Assembly: GCA_911387785.2 (NCBI GenBank)
Contig: OU426980.1
Span: forward strand, 6,307,390 to 6,371,389
DNA length: 64,000 nucleotides
Direction of reading: 5' to 3'
DNA from: Aelia acuminata
Taxonomy: Eukaryota > Arthropoda > Insecta > Hemiptera > Pentatomidae
Numbering within the stretch: position 1 is the stretch's first letter; each line of letters opens with the position of its first letter. The position numbers were made by a program, and so were the translations under genes. Shown in pieces: positions 43,054 to 55,500 of the stretch. Below the pieces are notes generated by a model. That model saw nothing but the letters and a program-made list of their open reading frames with translations, did no database searches and was not told where the DNA came from.

Positions 43054-43139
43054 GTCGGCAACAATAAAATAGTTTTATACTATTTTGTATTTTATTGACC
43101 GCCTCCCCGGACTATTTTCTACCTTATACTTTTATCCTT

Positions 43140-44155
43140 AAGTAATAATTAAAATTGAACTTAATATTTTTTTTCTGGTGATTGATACTTATATACATAA
43201 TTAAAATTAGACTTAGAATTTTTCAATCTGATAATTGCTTTGATCATAGATTATAATACCAAGAATTTTATTTTCTGTTCTGGACTGAATTTTGTTTCTT
43301 GTATTTATTTGAAAAAATAATAGCCTTATCATGCCTTTAATTCTCTGGTTGAGAAAATAAGAGTTAATTTTGAAACCTTCTTATAATCAATTAGGCTTTA
43401 ACTTTTTTTTCATTCAGCACTATTGAATATATTTGTATTCTACTCGTAATAAAATGTAAATGAGCATATCCAGTGAGGAGCAGCTGCCCATTCCAGAAGG
43501 AAAAAATTTGATGAAAATTAATTTGAAAATCGGTCAACTTATTTTTTTTTTTTATTTATATTAAGTGAACAAAAGTACACTTAATTTATAAGTTAAAAAA
43601 TCAACTGACCACTATTCTTAAATAAATGAGCATTATTATTTTTCTGCCATTTTACCTGTCAAATACTAGCAGAAAATTTGACAAAAATTAAGAATTTTCC
43701 TATTATTTCCATTAGTTATTGCTACCACCTTAGCATATCTGGTTTCACTGGCCTTTTTCTGGAGGAAATGTTACTTCATAGTCATTGGGCTTAAGGCCTA
43801 CTTTTGATCCATGGTACACCCTTGAATAGGTATTTTGCTTTGAATATTATTTGTTTTTTTGTCTTTTAAATTAAATTCAACAGCTTATGATAATTCTTTT
43901 CATATTTCTATTTTAGGTGTGGCTCATGGTAAATGACATAATGGGACTTTTAACTATGGTTAAAATAAAGATTTTTTACACTCTTGTCCAGTCAGCATAT
44001 TCTGCTGCAATATTTTTAGGCTAAACAAAATTTTGTAATTATGAATAAATTAAAACCAACAAAAAAATTAAATAAATGCTTAAAATATACTAACATAGAA
44101 GGAAATAGTGATAAAAATAATGTAAATTTGATACAGATTTGTCACACAAAAAAAA
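43140..44155. other. spacer, nothing recognised
   Basis: AT-rich, no frames over 60 codons, no repeat match seen. Confidence 0.4.
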
Positions 44156-44158
44156 CTT

Positions 44159-44330
44159 CCTCCCCTTTTAGGCTATAAGGGGTTTCCCGGGCCAGGGGAG
44201 AGGGTGGGGCATTGATACAAAGTATTATTAAATTTCCTCTGGCTCCCAGTTTTCAACTTGCCATCTTCAGGTACCCAAATGCCTATTTTCTAACGCATTT
44301 ACCCACTCGGCCATCCCGCCACCCACACAG
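44159..44330 (-). mobile_element. tRNA-derived SINE
   Basis: On minus it starts GGTGGCGGGATGGCCGAGTG (tRNA-Leu/Ser-like head with an A box) and goes on to a GTTGAAAACTGG B-box-like block, then CCCCTGGCCCGG and a TATAGCCTAAA tail. A second copy of the same family lies at 59113-59307, same strand. Confidence 0.7.
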
Positions 44331-44334
44331 AAAA

Positions 44335-45640
44335 AAATAGAATAAGGCTTAACGAATCCGAAGGCCCGATGCTAACACCTATCGCCGCTCCCTAAACTCC
44401 ATCCACCTCTCCCCGTCCAATCCCAAATCCACAAGATCAGCCTTCACCGAATCATCCCACCTTCCCCAAGGCGTATCCCACGGACGTTTTCCTCCGATAA
44501 AGCATTTATCAATCTTTTAGGTATTCGTTTACAGCTAAGACTCACAATTTGGCATGCCCATTCTAACTGATGCTCGGCTATAACTTCGATCATTTTTACC
44601 AGATAAAGTTTACACAATTCTGCATTGTGTAGTCGTCTAAATTCTGTTGAATCATCCTTCTTCCGCCCAAATATTCTACACAGTACTTTATTTTCAAAGA
44701 CCTTAAGGCGTTGATCATCCCTAACTGTAAGAGGTCATGTTTCTCATCCATAAAGAACTGTTGGAAGAATAATAGTTCCATAAATTCTAATTTTAAATTT
44801 TGAGACAGAAGGCGTGAGCTTAGTAATTTTATAAGCGAAATATAACAAGAATTTCCAGCCTTAATTTCCTCTTCAACTTATTTTTTTCTAGTTATTGTAG
44901 ATCCTAAATATCTAAATTCTTCCACGGCTTCAAACATTTTTTCTTCTAATTCAATATCGCCAAAATCACCGTTTCTACAGCTAACCATATTTTGTCGTTT
45001 CCTAACTTATTTCTAGCCTTACTTCTTTACCGGCTGTTATCAACAATTTTGTATTTAGTTCTATTGTTTCCATGTCATTGCCAAGCAAAAACAAATCATC
45101 GGTAGAACCCAGTACAGATATGTTTTCACCCAGATTCAAACCCTTTTCAGAACTTATCACCTCCCTAATGACATATTCTAGAGCTATATTAAACAAAACA
45201 GGAGATAGTAAATCCCCTTTATTCAAACCAGAGCTAACTTCAAATCTCTCAGAAAAACAATTACCAACTCTAATGTTTCATTCAAGCACATCCTAACTAG
45301 ATTTACTAATTTCTTTGGCATTCTAATTCAGTCATAATATTATACAGCTTATTGTGGTCTATGGTATCATATGCATTTATAAAATTGATATATAGTTGAT
45401 GAACAATATTTGATGGAGAGAGAATATTTGGTCTACAGTTGAACGGTTCATTCTGAAACCACATTGATAGTCTCCGATAATTTCCTCAGCGTTCAGTGAT
45501 TTGAATTTTCAAGTTTATCGTAATATTTTATAACAGACAGGAAGTAGTGAGATCCCACAATAGTTACTAATATCTGTCCGCAACCCCTTCTAATGAATCA
45601 GAATAAGTATAGACTCTTTTCATTCTTCACTGAAAAAACT
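44335..45640 (-). pseudogene. non-LTR retrotransposon relic (RTE-like tail)
   Basis: Minus frames read GDYQCGFRMNRSTVDQIFSL, then YDTIDHNKLYNIM, then KGDLLSPVLFNIALEYVIRE (reverse transcriptase palm), STDDLFLLGNDME (catalytic block, with Thr where Ala is expected), and later RLKVFENKVLCRIFGRKKDD. The element ends with the GGATTCGTTAAGCC block also found at 6710. It lies immediately next to the SINE. Dead, many frameshifts. Confidence 0.75.
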
Positions 45641-46438
45641 TATGGTAATTAATTTTTATGCATATTGATATTGATTTTTATTTGAAGTACATTTTTTAAT
45701 TGAAGTGCTTCTTAATCTATAAATAGGAAACAAAACTTTTTTAAATACATTTATTGATTATCAATTTCATTAACAAAATCTTGATTTAAGTCTTTCATTG
45801 ATTTTTTGTAATTTATATACATATTTAGGTTATATGTTAGTTTTTACATTATCAATGCATCATACTTTTTACATTTTGGCTAAGAAGAGACATGAAATTT
45901 AAATTTTGTTTTCTCTCACATTGGTCATAGGCAATATTCAAAGATATACACAAGTACCATCAGTGAGAATTGTCTGGAAGCAGGCTGTATTTGGCATTTT
46001 TAAATATTTGCTGATGCTTCCTGGATCTTGAAAAGGCGTGATTTTACACTAAAAATGGCACAAAATAATATGCCAAATATTTCCTACGCAAGCATGTTTT
46101 TCAAAAATCCACCTAATTAATGTTACCTAACCAAAATGTTGATTCGTATTTTAAAGATAATAAATATTTATTAATCAATATGATTAGCACCTTACAATTG
46201 AATATATATTAACACAAGTCGACAGCTCAATTTGCATTAAATAATGCAACAAATGATCATTAATTCTTTTTTGCATTTAACAATGCAACAAAGGTTCAGT
46301 ACCTATTTTTAATTTTTATATTCATTAAAATAAAAGTAAACGCTTGAAATGTTAATGTACTACAATACTATAAATTCATCACTTTTCACTTCATCCTAAA
46401 TTTCAACTACAATTTTCAAAAATAATTTGTTTCAATCA
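45641..46438. other. 3' flank of p38, nothing recognised
   Basis: AT-rich, without frames or repeats of note. Confidence 0.4.
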
Positions 46439-46444
46439 TTTATT
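46439..46444 (-). terminator. poly(A) signal of the p38 gene
   Basis: AATAAA on minus, about 110 bp after the p38 stop codon (TAG at 46552-46554). Confidence 0.6.
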
Positions 46445-46551
46445 GACTCTAAATTTAAATATATTAAAAACATCATTTAAAACAGAAATTTTCATTGTCA
46501 CACAATACAAAATTTCTTATTGTACGTATTCAAGATCACAAGCCAAGCATG

Positions 46552-49500
46552 CTATGTATGTGAAACTCCAGCAGGTTCCTGAGGTACTGGTAGGCACTGA
46601 GGTGTAAAAGTCGTCACTTCTTCATATACAAGCTCTGTGAACATTTTTAATAATTAAACATAACCTGGAACCTTAAAATAACTAATAATTTATCAAATTT
46701 TAATTTTAAAGCTCAATTTTCATGTTTTGTTTTAATATCAATAAAGCATGTTAAATTTGAAAATATTGGATTATTTCAATACAAGCATGCAACTGGTTAC
46801 ATTTTCTTTTGAAACATTATTAAAAATTAAAAGCAACTATATTTATACAGATTTCACTAGCAATGATCTGATTAATATAATCATTGATAAAGCATTCAAT
46901 TATTAGTAAAAATAATCCAAATATCATATCTAGAGAATGGACCTCTCCACAGTAAATGTGTACATAACACATTATAGTAAATTAAAAAGGAAAAGAAGTC
47001 CAACTTAGATTGTGTTGTGGAAATATTTTTCAACCTTTGTTATCAGAGGATCAATGCAGATATGATTTTTAATATCCCATGTAAATCTGCATAAATCACC
47101 ATTTTTTGTATAGTTTAAAATTATATTAAATGTAGAAACAGGATTAAAATCTACTTATCTGTCTTTAAAAATACAAACAAAGAAGAGTCTTATACACTCA
47201 AAATTATTGTGATGAATGAAAATTAAAAAAAAAAAAATTGTTAGGAATTGGCCATGTGATGTCTCCTTTGAGTGGCCAGCCACATGTTGATATTAACTTT
47301 CCGCTGGGCGCTAAGACTTTTGTAACACCACCGGGCGCTAGCCGTATTTTGGACGGCGTACAACTTTTGTTCTATTTCACTTTCCTAGTGACTCTTAATA
47401 ATGACTATTTACTATAATTATAAGATTGTTTATTTATAGTTAAAAAAAAGTATAAATTAACAAAAAAATTATATGAATTGATTTATAATAAGATTAAAAA
47501 TATTAGATTATGATTTACAATTAACTAAATCAATATTTCATATCCAAACACGGTCATATTTTAATATTGAACAAAAAAAAAAATTAAAAACAATCAAATT
47601 AAAAAAAGTATGGTTGAATTCAAATGAGATATGACATCAATTGGAAACCACATAATATGTTATGTATTATTCCTATTACTAATAAAATTTTCTTGAGTCA
47701 AAATACTATATTACTATTGTGTGCAAATATAACATATTTGTATTACACTATAGATTGTGTTGTGATATATTTTACATAATACATTATATCACAAAATGTA
47801 TTACGAACTGCCTTCGCTAATACCTTCAATTGCATTCAAGCAATCTTTACATATAATTTTGGAATGTTTGCCGCACACAAACGCAGAAAACTTTTTACAT
47901 GTTTTTGTAGCGTGTGATTTTCGTGATTTACATTGTTTACACGAACCTCTTAGTGAACTCCAATTCCTACTTACATTTTTTTGAAAATTTCTATTTCACC
48001 AGTGGGCACTGGACGTATTACAGGTACCTTTAATGACAGATCCACTTTTACCCTTATATTGTAGGGGATGAATAGCAGGTAGAATAACTTGAACTCATAA
48101 AGTCATTGAAAATTCCCATTACCTAATAATAGCTATAACACCTACCTGCCGTCCAACGGACGGCATAGCGCCCGCTGGAGGGTCAAGTCAAAGAACATTC
48201 AGCCAAGTGGCAATAAGACTTGATCTTAAAAAGATATAGTAAGACATAAATAGAACTTTTTTAATGTAATTTATTTATTTTTTCAATGTTCTGGTTTCAA
48301 TGTAAGTTAATTTTTCTTCAATACAAATTGAAATAAAATAGTCACAAATTTTTAAACTAAAACCACGAATAACATAATCGCTATGATTGTAATATGTTAT
48401 CAGACATGCCAAACATCCTTTAATCCCAGAAAAATACGATAATTAATTCAGAATTATATCTATATATAAAAAAAGACGGAAGTGAATATCACTATATATA
48501 ATTACTTTTCCATTCTTCTACAGATAAGTCCATGTCCTCAAAACTTTGATTAAATGGAGGTGAAACAGGTTCATCGGACGGATCAGCATACTGGGCAAGA
48601 TAAGGATGAGCTAACGCTTCTTCGGCTGTTATTCTCTTCTCAGGATCGAGTTCCAACATTCTTTCAAGCAAATTTATAGCTAAAAATGTTAGAATGAATA
48701 ATATAAAATTCATTATAATTTACAAAAAGTTAGTTGTATGTAATCTATTCTAATCGAAAAAATATTAAGAATTGCAAAACTTTGATTTCACCATTATATT
48801 TATTATTTTAGGTACATAATAATCATTTTCAGTGTTTGTAAATGATTTAATAGAAAAAACAAACAGTGTAAGTGAGTTATGAACAGAGTTGGGCAAATTG
48901 TAATCTGAATAATGATTAATTAATATGAATAATTGGTAATCATAAAACAAATGAATAATAACCATTATTCATAATCAGTACAGAGTATTTTTAATGATTA
49001 TTGAGTCATTATCATTTGAAATGAATAATGAATAACTGGTATTCAGTTATTCATGATTAACGAATACTGATAAACTCAGTTGGTCATTATTCATGAATAA
49101 AATATATTCATGAACTAGGATTAATATAATATTCATCGATCATGAATACCTAATATTCATCAATCATGAATAAAAAATATTCATCAATCATGAATATGAT
49201 ATATTCATAACTATTATTCATTTTAATTTAAAAGACGAGGATGCATTTCTGAATTAAAAGTTATCCTAATGAGCAAGGACAAGTCCTAAACAGTGGGTGT
49301 AGTCAACTGAACAGCATTTGAAGCCACAAGTAAAGAATTGGAAAGAGCAAACAAATTTTCAATCATCATTCAAGATTGGTAAGACTCAGAATTGTGATTT
49401 TTTGTAATCTGATTAATAAATTTATATTATTCATGATTAATGAATGATCTGTAATCATGAGCAGTGAATTCCCATTAGTCATGATCAATGAGTAATCATG

Positions 49501-52500
49501 AATAATGGTCATTCATGATTGTTGAATACATTATATTCATGAATACTCCACGACCAGCGATTAATACAATTCATGATTAATGATTCCGCGCTAAAGAATG
49601 ATGATTACAATCATTATTCACATTTTTGATTATTAGTCATAATCATGATTACATTTTTATTTAAATGTGCCCAACTCTGGTTAAGAATTCCTCATTTCTT
49701 GTTTTTGAAGATAAAGAAAAAACATGTATCCATTAATCACTCTAAAAATTATGCTTTCAACTTTATTATAACTGAAAATACTAACCTGCAGCATTAGCAC
49801 CCCTAAACACATCTTTAAAGTTCTTTTTCCTCATAACTGGCAAGGACTGTATGTAAGTACGGGCCTAAAACAATGACAATAATTGATGGGTTCATTGAAT
49901 AAATAAATGTGGATTTACACCTGTAAATACCACCAATTTATAAAATAACTTGTATGACTTCAAACTAATTAAAATAATTTGTAAGACTTCAAACAAAAAA
50001 TTTACAATAACAAATCTGGTGCAGTGCGCGCATCACACAACATTCACTTACCACCCTTCTTTTTTTTATTAAAAATATACATTTTTTTAAAAATCATTTA
50101 TTATAATCGATAGAAAGGGTTCATAATGACGGCAGATGATAAACTGGAACTAAATTTTCACATTTAAGTATTTTCAGAAATTGAAGGTAATATTTTATTC
50201 TTCTTAAGCAAGAACATTTAATAGTACTTTGTTTAAATTAATAGTTTACGGATGTTTCAAAAAGCTCTTAAAACACGTAACTCTTTTCACATGCGCACTA
50301 CGCCTCCCTTGTTAACTATGAGCAGTTAGTAAAGGTGTACTGCGCATACGAAAGAGTTGCCATCATGTTTTAAGTGCTTCTTGGAACATGCCGTTACTAC
50401 TGATATTACTGGAAATTGAAATTTTGGTTTTGAGAATTCATTAATTTTTTTATCTTTTATTTGATTTTTAAATCCATTCATATTTAATATTTAGCTATTT
50501 CTGTAACAAGGGATAAGGGACTCTTCCCTTACTCCATATAAACAAAATAAAAGGTACGTTATAAGATTTTTTCCTTAGCCAGTTAGATCCATTCAATTAT
50601 GATAAAACTTGCTTAATATTAAAGAATACTTCATAAGGATTAAACATGAAAAGTATAATCAAAATTTTTATTGCCATTTGAGAAATCGTAAAGAGAAAAT
50701 TAGATGTTGGGATAAAGTACTCTCTCTGTTTACTCAATTTTGACGACATTTTTGCTGTCACATCACGGGCATATATCTACTTCAAATACTCGATTTCAGT
50801 TTTTTACAACAAATATTTTCTGAGCTAGTCTGTTCACTCATATGGACCATTTCTCGGGAATTGGTTATTTCGACTCAGGGGACCCCAAAACGTGTTTTTC
50901 TATTGAAAAACGGAAGTCAAAATTTTTCATGATCGCAATTTGAGATCATGATTTTCCCTTAGTATATATTTCCTATATAGATTAGTGAAAGTAAAAAAAA
51001 AATAATATCTTCCCAAGAAAAGTTTAGATTCTGGCTAAGGTCAGAGTCAAATGTCAGAATTGAGATCAAGAAAACAAAAATGATTGAAAGGAAAGACAGG
51101 ACACACAAGAATATGCATAAAATCAATCAAGTTATTTTATTATATAAAATTACAAATTGATAAAATTTTACTCTGATTGATATGAGGGCAATTTAACCTT
51201 CTTTTTTGTAAATTTATAAAATTGGTTTTGCTTTTGGGCAAGCATATTACCGAGTGGAATGCAGAAAATTAAAAGAAGTTTTTAAAAATGCTTTTTTATT
51301 TATTTTCGCATTATCTAGACACAACTTTACATAATTACACTTGTTTCTTGACTATTGAGGTCAATTTCATATTTTTATTAGTAGGTATACAATTTTTTTT
51401 ATTAAATATGTTGTAGAAAAATTTAGCAATCCTTTAATGGCAATTTACTGTGTATGTAGGATACATTCTAAACGTGAGTTCTTCAAATATATAAGATGGG
51501 TCTATTGTTACCTGTTTTCCATGGATATTATTTGATTCTTCCAACTCAATAACTTATTTTCTGAGCCTGTCTTTGAACATTCAAAAAGACTTTTGCTTTT
51601 GAAAGTTCAAAGACTGCAAAAAAGAATTTTGTTTAAATACCAGTCATTAATAAAATAAAAAGTGACCTGGTGATTTTCGGTGATTAGTTATCTTGTGTTT
51701 GATGATCCTGGGTTTTTTTGGACAATGATAAAATAAAATTTTTTTTTATTGTTAAATAAAGATGTCTTATTTATATTTATTTATTTCCTGTTACAATTAT
51801 TACTTTTATAATTTATTACCTGTTTTATTTATTTCTAATTGTAATTTTATTCAATTATGAATGCGTAAATTGTACAGACTAGGACTAGCATTGATTAGTC
51901 CAAATTAAAGCTCTACTGTACTCTCTATCTCATTTAATTTATTGTGGCATTGGGCAAGGTAATATACTTGACTAAATGAATATTTAATATTTTTATGTCA
52001 ATACGTAAGAAACTGTGAAGCTAAATACTTAATAATTATACGGAAAAATGGATCAAAATACTTGATATCACAGTTGCGGTAACAGGTTCTCATCATGATT
52101 TAATATTAGGCTATTTTGGTTTAGGAGTGGTATAACATATTTTAGGATTTGGCATAATGTTTTTGTTTATGCAGTCAAATAATATTGTTTGTAACATAAA
52201 AAAGTTGTATTCACAACACCTACCGGCAATTATCATGCATATTGATAAAATTAATTGTGTCATAAAAGTATTTAAAAAAACATACATTTCTTAAATTACA
52301 TTATAGCCTTAAGTATTAAAAAAGATACCCAATATTAAAGTCACAAAGAATCCAATAATAAAAATGATTAGATAAAGGAAGTAACATAATGAATACATTT
52401 TACGACTTCATTAGGACTTCCATCACTAGACCAAACTAATCCAATATGTAGGACAAAAAAAAAAAAAAAAAAAGGAAAGATAACCGACATGCAACCATGA

Positions 52501-55500
52501 GGTTCATGCAATACATGTAGAATGAACCATTTCCAGAACTATTAATATGTTCTATTTACATGTCATAAGCAGCATGCACAGCTGAAGTTTCAATTTCCCC
52601 ACAAAACATAACTGCAGAGCCAGTCTAATAGCATTTTTTCTTGACTTAACAATTATATATCCTCCCTCATGGTAAAAGCTAAAAAAAAATGTTAACAAAT
52701 ATGAAGTCTTAAAACAAAGTTGATGTTAATTTTAATCTAATGATTGTTTTATGTTTTTAAAGTTTAATATATACATATAAACTATAAAAGATTCTTACTG
52801 ATTCACTTGATATTTTCATCATGAAGTCAGCATCGGGAGTTCCCAAAATTTCCATAATTAGATTAAGCTGATGAATATCTATGAACTAGTGAATAGAAAA
52901 TACATTTAAAAAACATATATTTACATTTTAAGCATTGTTAGTAAATTTTGTCTTAATTTTTAATCTCTCTCTCCCCCCCACCCACCCCCCCTCTCTCTTT
53001 CTATTGCACCGAGATCTTAGGAAGATACCAGAATCAAATCAGGTCCGTAGACATCGAACACACCCTAAACTCCAAGTATAACGATAACTTTAGATTACTT
53101 AGTAGCATGGACTTTTTTTTTTTTTTTTTTTTTCCCCCACACCGTTTCATCATATTCCTCCTGTTGTTCTTCCTCTTCTTCCACATCTGTTTCACTCCTA
53201 ATTTCTAAAAATACCTGGGAGTAGTGCTGTTTCCATCTGTCTAATATATCCTTATCTTTTGTTAACATTTTACTTGATACATCTTTTATATTCCGGATTG
53301 GCTAGCATTTTTTGCCTTTTAACGTTTTAATCTTTTTCCAGAATTTCCTTGAGTTATCTTTATAGTCTTCTTGAAATTTTTGCCCAAACTCTTTCCAACT
53401 TTTCTTTTTGGCAGTTCTTATGACCATTTTTGTCTCATTTCTTCTTCTGACATATATTTCACATGTTTCATTGAACTTTTTGCTGTTATATTCTTTCCAA
53501 GCCAATTTTTTTCTTTGTACCCGATTGCTCCACCAGTCAGTTCTTTTTGCACCAGATGAATATCTGCACCGGGAAGAGACGACATCACGCCCGATTACAT
53601 AAAATATGGGGGGAAAAGTCTGATCGGAGCTCTTCAGGGCCTATTCCAAAAGGCATACACAGAAAAAAAAGTACCTTAAGAATGGGAATACATCATCATT
53701 CCTATCTTTAAGAAAGGGAGCCAAAGTGAATGCCAAAACTACAGGCCCATCTGTCTATCTCAAGTTGTATACAAAGTATACACATCTATCCTTGAGAGAA
53801 GATTGAGAAGTCTCTTAGAGGACCAACTAGAGGAGGAACAAGCGGCTTTCAGGCCATTGAGACAAACTCAGTACCACATTTTCGCTTTGAGAACTATAAT
53901 GGAGAAAGTATAGGAACGAGACAAAAACATCTATATGGCATTCCTAGACACAAGGGCGGCATTTGATTCAGTTTCTAGGAGTGAGATCTGGAACGCACTA
54001 AGAAAGGAGAACATCCCAGGAGACCTTATTAAAGCAATCCAGTCTACATGTAATGACTCATAAGGAATAGTGAGGATTAATGGGAAGGAATCCAGGAGCT
54101 TCAGGATGGATAGAGGAGTCAAACAAGGCGATAGTCTCAGCCCATTACTCTTCATTATATTCATGGATGAGATCCTAAAAATCTGCAAACGTAGAACAGC
54201 AAGAGCAATTATAGGAAAATGGAATTTAAGAACAATACTCGCCCAAGCTCTTGTATATGCGGATGATATTGTCCTCATAGCAGACTCTACAGTAAGCCAT
54301 CATAGAATGGGAAGCAGAACTAGGAAGAAAAGGGATGCTGATAAACGAGGATAAAAGCAAAGTTATGCAGATAGGACGAGCTGCTGAAGACATACTGATA
54401 AACTTGAGACCCTGGAGGTGGTTGACGAATACATGTACTTGGGAACAGTTGTTGAAAGGAACGGGAAAATAGACCAGGAATTATCGAATAGAATTCAAAA
54501 AGCTAATGGCGTCTATTATCAAATATGCAACACTGTCATAGGGAAACGAGAGAAAAAAAGACCAAAATGATTATATAAGACACCCTGTACCTCCCAACCC
54601 TGCTGTACGGAAGTGAAAGCTGGGTCCTACTAGATAAGCATGAAAGCAGACTGACAGCATCCGAAATGAAATACCTAAGGAGAGTTGCTGGCCGAACCAG
54701 GAGAGACCATATTCGTAATGAAAGGATTAGAGAAGAACTATGGGCGACACCAATAATAGAAACGTTAGAAAGAAAAGCGCTCAAATGGTTTGGGCATGTC
54801 GTGGGGATGAAAGAGGAAAGGGAACCCCGAAAGTTTTTCAAGGCAAGACCGACAGATAAAAAGGCCGAGGGGTCGACCTCGGAAAACATGGTTGGATGTG
54901 ATCACCAAGCTGGGAGAAAAGAGAGGCAAGCAGCTGGGTGCTATGAGGATGATGGCAAAAATGGATTAACGAGGCCCCTCCACGCTGAAAGGCACCAAAG
55001 AGGAGGAAAAAGAAGAAGTAGCATGGGTGAGGGCGAATGTTGTCTGATGAATAATGCAGCTATATGCAAACAACAGCGATTATTCAATTGCGATTAAGCA
55101 GAAAAGGTATGGTACGATTGTTTATTAATGGCGTAATTTATGTTATTTTAGGGAGATTCAAGTCAAGTTCATATATCGTTTCTCTAGTTGATCGGATTAG
55201 AGGAAAAATCAGTTTAAGCTTGTCTGTTGAGCTACCTTTATTTTGTTTCGCATCAAAAGTAACTTTGTGAATGTACAGTTCAGTGCTACCTGTAACCAAT
55301 CAGATTTTTTTTTAAACCTACTCATTATGGATTGTGAGAGACCAGGTATTTACCTATGTTATAGCATAATATTAGTAATTAAAAATTATTAATATAGAAT
55401 AAGGCACTAAAAAAAATATGAAAGATGGTCTTTATTTTTTGTTATTGTTACTTAGATTGTTATATATATATAACACACACACACACATATATATAGTTCA

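Larger units (their letters stand above)
42557..43123. mobile_element. Penelope-like ends as a near-perfect palindrome
   Basis: Arms 42589-42853 and 42859-43123 are 265 bp each, with only about two mismatches and no gap, around a 5-base centre (42854-42858). Left of the palindrome are 32 unpaired bases (42557-42588). A near-exact direct repeat flanks the whole: TTATACTTTTATCTT (42542-42556) and TTATACTTTTATCC (43124-43137). This is consistent with the long target duplications of Penelope-like elements. Each arm holds one hammerhead motif. Confidence 0.8.

Noticed and set aside
47796..47984. Plus-strand frame with Cys and His residues
   Set aside because: It is antisense to the piggyBac Cys-rich domain on minus, which has the correct CxxC pattern.
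53371..53602. Plus-strand frames over the inverted part of the RTE-like element
   Set aside because: They mirror the minus-strand pre-RT region, which has clear family wording.
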